This document shows positions 11,814 to 22,269 of a DNA stretch of 64,000 nt, one piece after another. How positions within the stretch are numbered: position 1 is the stretch's first letter; the number at the start of each line of letters is the position of its first letter. The notes beneath the pieces were generated by a model. The model was not told where the DNA came from, searched no databases, and saw only the letters and a program-made list of their open reading frames with translations. The DNA lies in NCBI GenBank assembly GCA_020205615.1, contig CM035151.1:11804565-11868564 (forward strand). The letters are read 5' to 3'. The position numbers and the translations under genes were made by a program. The DNA is from Panax quinquefolius (lineage: Eukaryota; Streptophyta; Magnoliopsida; Apiales; Araliaceae).

Positions 11814-12911
11814 CTAGTTGAATTTGTCTTGATGGCAACAAAATCGAGCTAAGTGACCTTCTCTTCCACAATTATAACATCTTTTAGACGGCGTGGCGCG
11901 ATTTGGATGATGTGTCCCTCTCCTCGCATTTGAAGCATATGATAGTGGTCTTTCTCCTTCCTTAACAACGAGTCTTTGGTCTTGACGTCTTTCCATCATT
12001 GTTGAATCTCCGCTTCTTGAAATGTCCATTCTTATTATTTTGGCCCGATTACCATCGAGTGGTTACCATATCGGCTGTTGATTCCTCCACGCTTGTTGTC
12101 ACCGCTTGATGACTACTCTCGCCGATATTATAATTTTGCTTACGGCTCTCTTTTTAGTTCGTTGACTTTCGTTATCGCTCCACTAATCGAGCCCTATTTA
12201 CAACATCTCGAATACAAACACGGTTTATGAGAAATAAGATGTTGACGTATCTCCAACTTCAAACCTCTTAAAAACATTCGGCGCCATTCTTTCTTCATTA
12301 TCCACCAAGTGGGACGCAAATCGTGATAACTCCGCAAATTTTGCCTCGTATTAACGATCTGGTCGTATTGTTTTGTTCTAACTTGATAAACTCCACCTCC
12401 TTAATGTGGCGAATACTTTCGGAAAGTATTTGTCGTTGAGCGACTCTGGAACTTCTCCAAAGATATCTTGATCAATGAGTTGAGTATGTTTTACCGATTC
12501 CCACAAGTAATCCTCTCACTTGCAACATAAAGGCGTGAAAGGGAACCTTTTGTTCCTTGGAGCATCCCAAGACATCAAATATCTTGTAATCTGCTTTATC
12601 CATGCTTCCGCCGAAGTGGTTTTATTTCTCCCTTAAACTCCGTTGGTCCCAGCTCCTTGAATTGTTTAGCGGTGACCGCCTTGAGAGTTTTCCGTGTTTC
12701 CACCTACGTTTTGGATAGAAGTCGCTCTCTTTCTTTGTTGCAAATAAATTGCATAAAGTCTCTGAACATTTGATCATTCATCATTTGGTCGGTGTTGTTG
12801 TTTGCGTGAGGATTATCGCCTTCACGATGCACATTATCACGATTATTGTTATGTGGCGAATCAACGATCGCTCAGTGCTCCATTCTTATTCTCAACATTC
12901 TCGGATGTCAT
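11814..12911 (-). pseudogene. E1 gag with one zinc knuckle
   Basis: Gag forms the capsid. It starts at ATG 12911 (minus), giving MTSENVENK, as in E5 (54668) and almost as in E2 (16605). The retrotransposon gag domain is recognisable by sequence similarity near 12400-12600, with the usual WW pair degraded to LW. A CCHC zinc knuckle, CYNCGREGHLARFC (C-x2-C-x4-H-x4-C), lies at about 11830-11880. A second knuckle upstream is frameshifted and has lost its last Cys. Many stops interrupt the N-terminal half. Confidence 0.85.
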
Positions 12912-13080
12912 TTTGACATCGCCACAAAACAAAAGGTTAATTGACATGTAACAAATTATCCCTATATTATAACCGACCAATAAAATAGCACGTAAACTTA
13001 GGTAGGTCATACTTAGCGAAGGTATTCCTGTCTCTCCCTCCTAGTACTATTCTCACATCTTAGCCGGGATTATATCCTAA

Positions 13081-13091
13081 GCTCGATACCA
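13081..13091 (-). other. E1 primer-binding site (initiator tRNA-Met type)
   Basis: The minus strand reads TGGTATCGAGC six bases inside the 5' LTR. It matches the plant initiator tRNA-Met 3' end complement TGGTATCAGAGC with one base missing. The leader downstream (12912-13080) continues with 'ttagga', 'aatcccggctaagatg' and 'ggagggagagac', shared with E2 and E5. Confidence 0.8.
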
Positions 13092-13097
13092 ATCGTA

Positions 13098-15434
13098 TGG
13101 CGCCCCCAAAATTAGGTATACATCACCCATCTTGGGTAGTCGGATACATAGTGCAAATTTAAATCTGACTTACTTAATATAATCGTAGGTATGCAATCGA
13201 CGTAAATCGTGAGTTTGAATACAAATATTATCTACTAGATATTATACAAACTCAAAAGGAGTCCTCATTACAATTATTATCACACTATTTCACGAGAATA
13301 GTGAGGACTAGTAATCTTATCCTCTGGACCATTACTCCGCTCCCAACTCGTCCCGGTATGTTCTCATTTCACGAAGAGAAAAAGTGAAAGAAAAGGGGTG
13401 AGCTCAACTAGCCCAATGAAATATTATGACTAAGATAATGCGAGAATAAATTATCATTAGCCTTCAACAGATGTTAAAGCGATAAAATATAATAAACATC
13501 AAGTTTAACCTGCGATGAACAAGGTATCCATTAAAAGAGTCGAGAAGAAAATAAAATCTACTATCTTTTATGATTTAAAAGGTTTTTCATCATTTATTAT
13601 AAGCCGAGACTCGACTTTAATAAATAATCCACATCATCGAATCACCCCACTTTTACTGACGAGGATATTCTTTAAGTATCACGACCACAATTATTCGCAT
13701 GCACTACGGGCGAAGAATAGTTGTGTATTCATTAATAATCATGATCATGCCAACAATCGTCCCATCAATGCACTACTGCCATGAGGATTTTTACCACATC
13801 ATTTGTAACATTACGGTCATGATTACAAGAATAGTCTCTCAGTCATAATCATACCAAGTCCATCTATGCACTACAAAATACCACGGATGACTTTAAAAAA
13901 AATATAAACATGAGGATGATGACAATGATATAAGAATTCAATAAAACAAGTTCAAGAATTATTTTATCCGTGAATTATTAACGCGTCTAAATTGTCGACA
14001 TGATCTTTGTTTTGTAGAGTAAAATTCAAGAATGATCGGAAGAATATTTCCGTGAAAAGATCTTTGGATGAAACGCAAATATCGAAGGATATTCTACTAA
14101 CTTCATGGAGTATAAAGTCAAAGTTTTAACCAATTTGGGTATAATAAATAATGGAATAACAAAAGAAATCACCATGCATGCGATACTTGGCATAAGCAGG
14201 TTATTCTAACGAGAATAATAATAACGGAACCAGTCGGTGAAAATAACAATCGACAGATGTTCCAACATGAATAATAAAGATGGAACTAGATCCGGTGTAA
14301 AACACGAGATAGGATATTCCAACGAGAATGATAAAGATGGAACCAGTGGGGTGTAAAACACACGCACGTGATGTTCCAATGAGAATAATAAAAAAAGCGG
14401 AACCAGTCCTTGTAAAAAACATGACGGGATGTTCCAAATGTAATAATAGATGAATGTCACCAAGTATAGGGTAAACCACGTATACAAGTTATTCCAATGA
14501 ATAATAAGCAATGGAATAACAACAGTTCTCTTCATGAATTAAGAAAGAATAACACCCTTACGAAAGTACAACAAATAATATTCCCTACCTTAGAAGAACC
14601 TGAATATTGGCAAAGTGAAGTAGCGAGAATACTTTTCTTCTTTCTCTATAGTTTCTCTCTCAGAGTTTAAAGAATTAAAAGAAAATAATGAAGGAATGAG
14701 CTTCTATTTATAGGAAAATAGAATGCATAGTAATTAATCCATGAGCAGTGCAGATTGATTTACTTTAATCGACGGTCCATATTTAAAGCAAAATCTTTTA
14801 AATAAAATATAATATATTCTATTTATATAAAAACATTTTACTATATCAAACACATATGCAACACTATGCAAAACACTATGCAACACTATGCATAATAAAA
14901 TATAATATATTTTATTTATAGAATAACTTTAATAAAGTATTACATTTTATATAAAAAGATGTTTCTATTTTATTACGTACGTAATATCTGAATAAAACAA
15001 AACGTCATTATCGCTATAATAATTCATAATATTAATCGACATAATGGAATCAAACCGGTGACTTCTCACATAAGCATCATAATCAATACCGGTGTGCTAC
15101 TTGTGCAACCACACGACATCGTACTTTTACTACTGAGAGTAGTTCAACGATGTCAACGGTAAAACTTCTGCCGTTATTTCAATAAAATATTTTTGTCGTT
15201 TTCTCAATCCGATGATAATTACATTATAGGGGTCCACCAATGATTGAGCCATTGTACGAATATTCCTCGCTAAACCGAATATTCCCAGGCCAAATAATAA
15301 TATAACCACTTGCATACTTTGCAAAATTTATAAATATTACCCACAACTATAACATTATATCAAATTTATTCCATAATATTCAAAATAATATTTATAAAAA
15401 ATTCATCTTTATTTATAAAAGCTGGGGTCTTACA
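13098..15434 (-). repeat. E1 5' LTR (family A)
   Basis: From tggcgccccc (13098, missing one or two bases of the usual tgtgacgcc) to gggtcttaca (15434). 2,337 bp. Contains the minisatellite (14195-14530). Immediately beyond is the target-site repeat tattc (15435-15439), which continues an LTR of E2. Confidence 0.9.
14704..14712 (-). promoter_or_regulatory. E1 LTR TATA box
   Basis: The minus strand reads TATAAATAG, preceded by TTTTCC and followed by AAGCTCATTCC. The same arrangement occurs in all LTR families of the window, so it is the likely core promoter at the U3/R border. Confidence 0.7.
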
Positions 15435-16418
15435 TATTCTGCATTATCTTAGTCATAATATTTTCTACTGGGCTAGTTGAGCTCACCCTTTTACTTTTAT
15501 TGTTCTCTTGAGAAATGAGAACGTAGCGAGAACTAGTAGTCGGGGAGCGGAGTGACGAACCGGATGATAGCATTAGTAGTCCTCACTATTCCGTGAAATA
15601 GTGTAATAATAATTGTAATAAGGACTCCTTTTGAGTTTGTATAATCTCTAGTAGATAATATTTGTATTCAAACTCACGGTTTATGTTTTGTCGTATTGTT
15701 ATACATGTGATTTGTATTATTAAGTTGTATTTGAATTTATGTACCATGTAAGTGGCGACCCAAGATGGGTGATGTATACCTAATTTTGGGGGCGTCACAC
15801 GTAGTGCATGGATAATTCGTGGTCGTGATACTAAATAATATCCTTGGCCTGTAGTGCAGAGATGATTTAATGATGTGGATTATTTATTGAGCCGAGTCTT
15901 AGCGATAAAAGTAATGAAAAACCTTTTTTATCATAAAAGATAGTAGATTTTATTTTCTACTTGACTCTTTTAATGGATTGCTTGTTCCGCTGCCGTTAAA
16001 CTTGATGTCTATTGTATTTTATCAGTTTAACATTGTTGGAGGCTAATGATAATTTATTTTGCATTATCTTAGTCATAATATTTCTTCTTGGGCTAGTTGA
16101 GCTCACCCTTTCTTTCACCAACGTTTCTTCGAAAATGAGAATATAAATTTGGGATGAGTCGAGGAACGGAGTGATGGTCCAGAGGATAAGCATTAGTAGT
16201 CCTCACTATTTTGTGAAATAGTGTGATAATAATTGTAATGAGGACTCCTTTTGAGTTTGTATAATCTCTAGTAGACAATAATTGTATTCAAACTAACAGT
16301 TTATGTTTTGTCGTATTATCACACCCATACATTGTATTAAGTAAGTTGTATTTGAATTACGTACCATGTATCTGGCGACCCAAGATGGGTGATGTGTACC
16401 TAATTTTGGGGCGTCCAC
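15435..16418 (+). repeat. E2 5' LTR, 3' part, with duplicated terminus
   Basis: Two successive LTR 3' ends: the first runs 15435-15799 (…gggggcgtcaca), and then a second copy of the last ~615 bp starts at cgtagtgcatgg (15800) and ends near 16418 (gggcgtcca, damaged). The identical junction gtcaca|cgtagtgcatgg occurs in the 3' LTR at 21656/21657. Confidence 0.85.
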
Positions 16419-16423
16419 GTTGA

Positions 16424-16435
16424 CAGTATCAAAGC
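16424..16435 (+). other. E2 primer-binding site (degenerate)
   Basis: cagtatcaaagc, followed by ttggggatatgatcccggct, lies just after the LTR end. It is a damaged form of the TGGTATC(A)GAGC site seen in E1 and E6, with the leader following in the same order. Confidence 0.65.
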
Positions 16436-16604
16436 TTGGGGATATGATCCCGGCTAAGATGTGAGATAAGAACTAGGAGGGAGAGACGGGAATTCTTCAT
16501 TAGTATGACCTACCTAAGTTTATTTGGTAATTTAATTGGTCATTAAAGTATATGGATAATATGTGATATGTTAATTAACCCTTATTTTGTGGCGATATTT
16601 TAAA

Positions 16605-17700
16605 ATGGCATCCGAGAATGTTGAGATTATCAATGGAGCACGAGAGACCGTTGAGTCTCCACGAGATCAATAATCGAGGATAATGTGCAATCGAGAGACA
16701 ATACTCCTCATGAAAACAATAACACCGATGAAATGGTGAATGATGGGATGGTCGAGGCTTTATGCAATTCATGCAACAACGGGCCGAAGCCACTCCTTGT
16801 CCATAATGCAAGTGGAAACAATGGTAACCCACGGTTGGTCACCGCTAAGCAGTTCAAGGAGCTGGGACCACCGGAGTTTTTGGGAAAGCCAGAACCACTT
16901 AAGGCGGAGACATAGATAAAATAGATTACCAAGATATTTGATGTCTTGGAATGCTCAGAGGAGCAAAAGGTTCCATTCGCCACCTTTATGTTGCGTGAAG
17001 AAGGAGATCATTGGTGGGAATCTATAAAACGTACCCAGCCTGACGCACTCAAGATGTCTTGGGAGAAGTTCCAAGAATTATTCAACGACAAGTACTTTCC
17101 TGAAAGTATTCGTCACATGAAGGAGGTAGAATTCATCAAGCTGGAGCAAAACAATATGACCGTGTAATAATGACGAGGCTAAGTTTACGGAGTTATCCTG
17201 GTTGCATCCCATTTGGTCGATAATGAGGAGCGAATGACGCGCGAATGCTTTTATGGGGTTTGAACCCCGATATACGTCATACCTCATTTCTCACAAACTT
17301 TGTTTATATTTAGATGTTGTGAATAGGGCTCGCTTATTGGAGAGCGATAATGAGTCAAAGACAACCAAAAATGCAACGACCAATAACACGATAATAATCA
17401 TCACCAGTAGAACGGTCATCGAACAACGATAATCATCATGGGGGATATTATCATGCCAAGAATGGTAACCATTTTGGTGGTAATCATGGCCAAGATAATA
17501 AGAATGGACATTTTAAGAAGAAAGTTCAACAATGACGTGAAGACATCTCGGCCTTTTGCGTTTCAAAGGAAGAAGAAGCGCCCATCGATTCGGATGTTTC
17601 AAATGCGGACAAGAGGGACACATCCGTCCAAACTGCACTCCAACAATCCAAAGCGTGTTTTAATTGCGGAAGAGAATGTCACCTAGCTCGATTTTGTGTC
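16605..17700 (+). pseudogene. E2 gag with two zinc knuckles
   Basis: ATG 16605 opens MASENVEI, then stops after 22 codons. The gag domain resumes in 16860-17165: 'FLGKPEPLKAE', 'EQKVPFATFMLREEGDHWWE', then 'SWEKFQELFNDKYFPESIRH', the conserved retrotransposon gag core with the WW pair intact. Two CCHC knuckles follow: CFKCGQEGHIRPNC (17595-17636) and CFNCGRECHLARFC (17656-17697). Their spacing of 61 bases puts them in different frames. The second has Cys where Gly normally precedes His. E1 keeps only the second knuckle and E3 has lost both. Confidence 0.85.
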
Positions 17701-17796
17701 AGTATGGTGAAGTCAAGTCCAACCGGATAGTGATGCCAAAGGATGTCCCGAGCAAGCCAAAGCCCAGTGGTTTAAGAGAGCGTTTTTTTTTTTCTC

Positions 17797-18200
17797 GTGA
17801 CGAGGAACCTGAATAAAATTATCACGGGTAAGTTAATCATAAGCTCTTACGAAGTCTATACCGTGTTAGATACCAGTTCTACTCACTCTTTTATTTCACC
17901 TAGTTGTGTTCAATGTTTGTACTTAACTCCGGAGAAGTTAAACTTTGATTTATCTATTGAAACTCCATTGGGAGAAACCTTCGTTACCTCCACTATTTAT
18001 AAATTTTGTTTGATTCAAATCGACACTTTCACGTTACATGTCGATCTTATCTCTTTGAAAATACTTGCCTTTGATGTGGTTTTTTTTGAAACGATTGGTT
18101 AACTACTCATCATGTTTTTTCGTAAGGTTGTTAGCTTTCATATTCTAACCAACCTATTATGCGAATTCAAGCAACCAAACCACTAAATTCAATCATTGTC
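17797..18200 (+). pseudogene. E2 aspartic protease, active site altered
   Basis: An open stretch of 101 codons reads NKIITGKLIISSYEVYTVLD, then TSSTHSFISP and ETPLGETFVTSTIYKFC. The triplet normally D-T-G is D-T-S, so the enzyme is probably dead even if the frame were whole. The frame breaks at FDVVFF, where relatives read DVILGIDWL, followed by the KVVSF homologue. It ends abruptly at about 18203, where unrelated leader sequence begins. Confidence 0.8.
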
Positions 18201-18202
18201 AT

Positions 18203-18400
18203 ATCAAGCCATAAGTAAGGAGCCCCGATCCTTTTGATGATGACTTCTCATGGAATGGAATGCAACCGCCGGACTTTACGTAGGCGGACGTCGTGAATGA
18301 CGATGACAAGTTGATAGGTATCATTGTGAGGTCTTTATCTAGGTTAAGGGATAGAAGTCACGGTTGGTATCAATGTGACGTCTTATCCAAGTCTTGATGA
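18203..18400 (+). other. Foreign retroelement leader inserted after the protease
   Basis: atcaagccataagtaagg, agccccga, 'tgacttct', 'gcaaccgccg' and 'tatcaatgtgacgtctt' follow in the same order as in the 5' leader of E6 (59655-59800: 'atcgagctataagtaaag', 'agccccgag', 'tgacttctg', 'gcaccgccg', 'tatcaatgtgaggtctt'). In other elements this position holds 'agccataaagctattcg', coding sequence. The switch falls on shared bases (atca/gagc.ataa). Confidence 0.7.
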
Positions 18401-18419
18401 GAGTATGAGTTTTGAATGA

Positions 18420-18637
18420 TATTTCTATCATTAATAAATCTCTTGATGTATTCTTGAAGACTTCCTAGCCTACCCTAGAGCGTGAAATCGAATTTTGTAT
18501 TAACTCCAAACCCATTTCTTAAACCCTCAAAATATTTCTTCAACTAAAACGAACGTAATATGCGCCAAAATTTTATGAATATCCTCACCTCTTTGGCATA
18601 TCAAGTGCGTACGTAAATTTCGAGGGCGAAATTTCAT
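18420..18637 (+). pseudogene. E2 remnants of pol (RT linker joined to chromodomain end)
   Basis: 18420-18530 matches the PR-RT linker ('gatatttctatc', 'cctaccctagagcgtgaaat'), as in E1 11110-11230. 18590-18637 matches the last pol codons ('tcctcacctctttggcatat', 'aaatttcgagggcgaaattt'). Everything between (RT, RNase H, integrase, roughly 3 kb in E1) is missing. Confidence 0.75.
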
Positions 18638-18649
18638 AAGGAGGGGAGA
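18638..18649 (+). other. E2 polypurine tract
   Basis: aaggaggggaga directly before the 3' LTR start at 18650 (damaged tttttcaaacccc where TGTGAAACCCC is expected). Confidence 0.8.
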
Positions 18650-19689
18650 TTTTCAAACCCCAGATTTTATGAATAAAGATTTTAATTTCTCGAAATATTT
18701 TTTTTAATATTATGGTGTGGATTTGATATATTGTTATAGTTGTGGGTAATATTTACAAATTTTGCAAAGTACGCAAGTTGTTATATAATATTCGATTGGT
18801 GGGGAATATTCGTTTTAACGAGAGAATATTCAGATGCAACGACACAATCATTGGTGGACCCCCACAACGGAATTATTATTTGGATTTAGAAAATGACAAA
18901 ATACTTTATGAAAATAACGGCGGAAGTTTTATCATTAATCTGTTGAAACACCTAGTGTTAAAAGTATATGCGATGTCTGCGTGGTTGTATAAAGAGCACA
19001 CAGTATTGATTATTGATGCGTATATGAGAAGTCACTCAGTTATACTCAATTGTTGCTTTCAAAGAATTCTTTCGCATCATATCTATCATATTATTGATTC
19101 AATTATTGTCACAGTATCATCTGCATAAAATGTTATTTTATTAAATTAATAATTGAGATGACAAAGTTATTCATATTATTAAATTGCAATATTTACAATG
19201 TCTAGAAGTTCTGTCAAGGAGAGGTTTGGTCAACTAATTGCGCGCCAATATGGAGAAATCCTTATTGGAAAGCCCCCTCTTTCCTGGGAACGACCTGGTT
19301 GATAAATATTGTGAGTTATAATATTAATGATGAATGTTGTTCGGAGTTGAATTTGGAGACGCGGACGTGATATTTGAGTCCGAAACGACGAAATTAGTAA
19401 AAATAGTCTATAAACACAATTTTCTGGGATTCACTATTTGGTCAAAAAGTCAACAGTTGACTTTTTTGGGAAAAGTCAAACTTCAAAATTTTAAAATTTA
19501 TATTTTTGATAAAAATAGTTTCATTATGTTGGAATTGTTTGTGTTAGTGAAAATCGACATTTATTCAGATGATAATTGATGTCTAGGGGTTATATTGATA
19601 AATCGGGTAATTTATCGGATAAATGAGCAATTAATTGCTACTAATTCACATGCTTATATAACTATTTGTTCACATATGTGTACTATTGA

Positions 19690-19912
19690 ATCACATTATT
19701 TACTATTAGGGGAGTTGGTGCAAGATTGATAATACTTGCATGACTAAGTTAAAAATGGAGGTATAGATGGAAGTACTATACTAAAATTCGTATTTTTCAC
19801 ATGATTGTACTATTGATTCACATGATTGAACTATTGATTTACATTATTTACTATTAGGGGAGTTGGTGCAAGATTGATAATACTTGCAGGACTAAATTAA
19901 AAATAAAAAAAA
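19690..19912 (+). repeat. 149-bp direct duplication in E2 3' LTR
   Basis: cacattatttactattagg, 'ggagttggtgcaagattg' and 'ataatacttgca' occur at about 19692-19750 and again at 19841-19900, almost unchanged. Short 'tactattgattcacatg' units fill the space between. Confidence 0.75.
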
Positions 19913-20209
19913 AGTTAGAGGTATTGTACTGTAATTTTCGAGCCCCAAAACGTGCAATTATCGAAACTATATTTTCCTATCAATAGAAGCTCATTCTTCC
20001 TTCATTTCTCACCAATTCACAAAAGTTTTAGAGCGATTATTATAGAGAGAAAGAAGAAGAGAAATCTGCTACCTCACTATTCCAGTATCCAGTTTTTTTT
20101 TCAAGGTAGGGAGTATTATTTCTTTCTTATCTATAAAGAGAACTTCTGTTATTTCATCCTTTATTATTCTGTTGGAATAACCTGTATACGCGGGCTACCC
20201 TATACTTGG

Positions 20210-20560
20210 TGAAATTATTCTGTTGTTCCATTCTTTATCATTCTGTTGGAACATCTTGTCTCATGCGTTCTCACGCTTGGGACCGGATTCCGCTCTTTAT
20301 TATTTTGTTGGAATATCCATGCATGCAGCGTTTTACTGTAGGACCGATTCCGCTCTTTATTATTTTGTTGTAATATCCTCATCATGCGTTCTACATGGGA
20401 CTGATTCCGTCTTTATTATTACTGCTGGAATATCCATGCATGCATTTTACGCCGCACCTAATTAAAATCTTTATTATTCTGGTTGGAATATTCGTGCATG
20501 CGCTTTTACTTGCCGGACTGATTCCGTTATTTATTATTATGTTGTAATAACCTGCCTGTG
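20210..20560 (+). repeat. ~60-bp LTR minisatellite, E2 3' LTR
   Basis: Five to six degenerate copies of 'tctttattattctgttggaa' + 'tatcctcatgcatg' + 'ttttacnccggaccgattcc'. The detached 5' LTR piece (1327-2839) lacks this array altogether. Confidence 0.8.
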
Positions 20561-22269
20561 CGATCTATCGCATGCCTGGTGATTTCTTTTGTTATTCTAT
20601 TCCTTATTACACTCAGTTGGTTAAAGTTTTGACTTCTATACTCCATGAAATTAGTGGAATATCCTTGATATTTGCATTTCGTCCAGTATCTTTTCATGGA
20701 AATATTCTTCTGAGCATTCTTAAATTTTACTCTACAAAGCAGTATCATGTTGACAATTTGGACGTTATTAGTTCCTGGATAAAATAATTCTTGAACTTGT
20801 TTTATTGAATTCTTATATCATTATCATCATCCTCATGTTTATATTTTGTTGAAAGTCATCTGTGGCCTATAGTGCATAGATGGAGTTGGTATGATTATGA
20901 CCAGGGATTATTCGGTATAATCATGACCGTAATATTACAAATGATGTGGTAAAAGTCCTCATTGGCCCGTAGTGCATTGATGGACAGTTATTGGCATGAT
21001 CATGACCATTATTGAATACACAAATATTCTTGGCCCGTAGTGCATGGATAATTGTGGTCGTGATCTTGAAGAATATCCTTGGCCGTAGTGATGCGGGGTG
21101 ATTCGATGATGTGGATTATTTATTAAACTGAGTCCCAGCGATAAAAGTGATGAAAAACCTTCTAAATCATAAAAGATAGTAGATTTTATTCTCTATTTGA
21201 CTCTTTTAATGGATTGCTTGTTCACTGCGCAGCTAAACTTGATGGTTGTTATATTATATCGCTTTAACATCTTTGTTGAAGGCTAACGATAATATATTAC
21301 TCGCATTATCTTAGTCATAATATTTCCTCTTGGGCTAGTTGAGCTCACCCTTTTACTTTTATTGTTCTCTTCAGAAAATGAGAACGTAGTAGGGACTAGT
21401 CGGGGAACGGAGTGACGGACCAGATGATAGCATTAGTAGTCCTCACTATTCTGTGAAATAATGTAATAGTAATTGTAATAAGGGCTCCTTTTGAGTTTGT
21501 ATAATCTCTAGTAGACAATATTTGTATTCAAACTCACAATTTATGTTTTATCGTATTGTACACGACAGTTGTATTATTAAGTTGTATTTGAATTTATGTA
21601 CCATGTAAGTGGCGACCCAAGATGGGTGACGTATACCTAATTTTGGGGGCGTCACACGTAGTGCATGGATAATTCGTGGTCGTGATACTAAATAATATCC
21701 TTGGCCTGTAGTGCAGGGATGATTTAATGATGTGGATTATTTATTGAGCCGAGTCTCAGCGATAAAAGTGATGCAAAACCTTTTTAATCATAAAAGATAG
21801 TAAATTTTATTTTCTACTTGACTCTTTTAATGGATTGCTTGTTCCGCTGCAGTTAAACTTAATGTCTATTGTATTTTATCAGTTTAACATTGTTGGAGGC
21901 TAATGATAATTTATTTTGCATTATCTTAGTCATAATATTTCTTGCTGGGCTAGTTGAACTCACCCTTTCTTTCACTGTTCTCTTCAGGAAATGAGAATAT
22001 AGCTGGGACGAGTCGGGGAACGGAGTGATAGTCCTGAGGATAGCATTAGTAGTCCTCACTATTTTGTGAAATAGTATGATAATAATTGTAATGAGGACTC
22101 CTTTTGAGTTTGTATAATCTCTAGTAGACAATAATTGTATTCAAACTCACAGTTTATGTTTTGTCGTATTATACACGACAGTTGTATTATTAAGTTGTAT
22201 TTGAATTTATGTACCATGTATCTTGCGACCCAAGATGGGTGATGTATACCTAATTTTGGGGGCATCACA

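Larger units (their letters stand above)
5991..15434 (-). mobile_element. E1: Ty3/gypsy retrotransposon, complete layout, decayed
   Basis: Reading the minus strand, the order is 5' LTR (15434-13098), primer-binding site, gag, protease, reverse transcriptase, RNase H, integrase, chromodomain-like tail, polypurine tract, 3' LTR (8273-5991). Total 9.44 kb. The domain order defines Ty3/gypsy, and the C-terminal 'KVLWRN.DVEEMTWE' segment is chromovirus-like. The right flank is tattc. The left flank as assembled is tatta, but after undoing the inversion of 1327-5990 it becomes tattc. The two LTRs are long-range similar, with short scrambled patches mostly around CG or CNG sites. Gag and pol are broken by many frameshifts, so the element is not active as written. 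Confidence 0.9.
15435..22269 (+). mobile_element. E2: non-autonomous gypsy element with double-ended LTRs
   Basis: Remaining part: 3' piece of the 5' LTR (15435-16418), primer site, gag, protease, a foreign leader-like insert, scraps of pol, polypurine tract, 3' LTR (18650-22269). RT, RNase H and integrase are missing. E1 inserted in its 5' LTR; the 5' part of that LTR now lies inverted at 1327-2839. Target-site repeat: agcac at 22270-22274 and, read on the minus strand, agcac at 2844-2840. The internal region is only 2.2 kb. It would have depended on proteins from a related element. Confidence 0.8.
18650..22269 (+). repeat. E2 3' LTR, 3.6 kb, mosaic with doubled terminus
   Basis: Starts after the polypurine tract and ends at ggcatcaca (22269). 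Segments: a family A-like head (18650-19130); a block like families B/C around the sequence aatgtctagaag (19198-19310); a 149-bp direct duplication (19690-19912); a damaged TATA box (tatcaatag, 19978-19986, where relatives have tataaatag); the minisatellite (20210-20560); a first terminus at 21656; then a second copy of the last ~613 bp (21657-22269). Confidence 0.85.

Noticed and set aside
13515..13784. 89-codon frame, and similar frames over the LTRs (15996-16278, 21859-22322, 54983-55231)
   Set aside because: These are translations of conserved LTR sequence, mostly on the strand opposite to the element; they recur only because the LTR recurs.
14201..14535. ~100-codon frames with Phe/Leu/Ile-rich 'membrane-like' translation over the minisatellites (also 43193-43645, 49326-49840)
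   Set aside because: The hydrophobic look comes from the tandem unit 'tttattattct'. Frames break between copies, so these are not membrane proteins.
18742..19128. 128-codon open frame
   Set aside because: It lies in LTR U3 sequence; homologous LTRs are not open there and no domain is visible.
19198..19302. A 34-codon open frame starting at the ATG of the conserved U3 block in E2's 3' LTR
   Set aside because: Other copies keep the ATG but not the frame: E3 and the minus LTR stop after about 13 codons and E6 shifts frame. The conservation is at the nucleotide level, and the block lies upstream of the TATA box.
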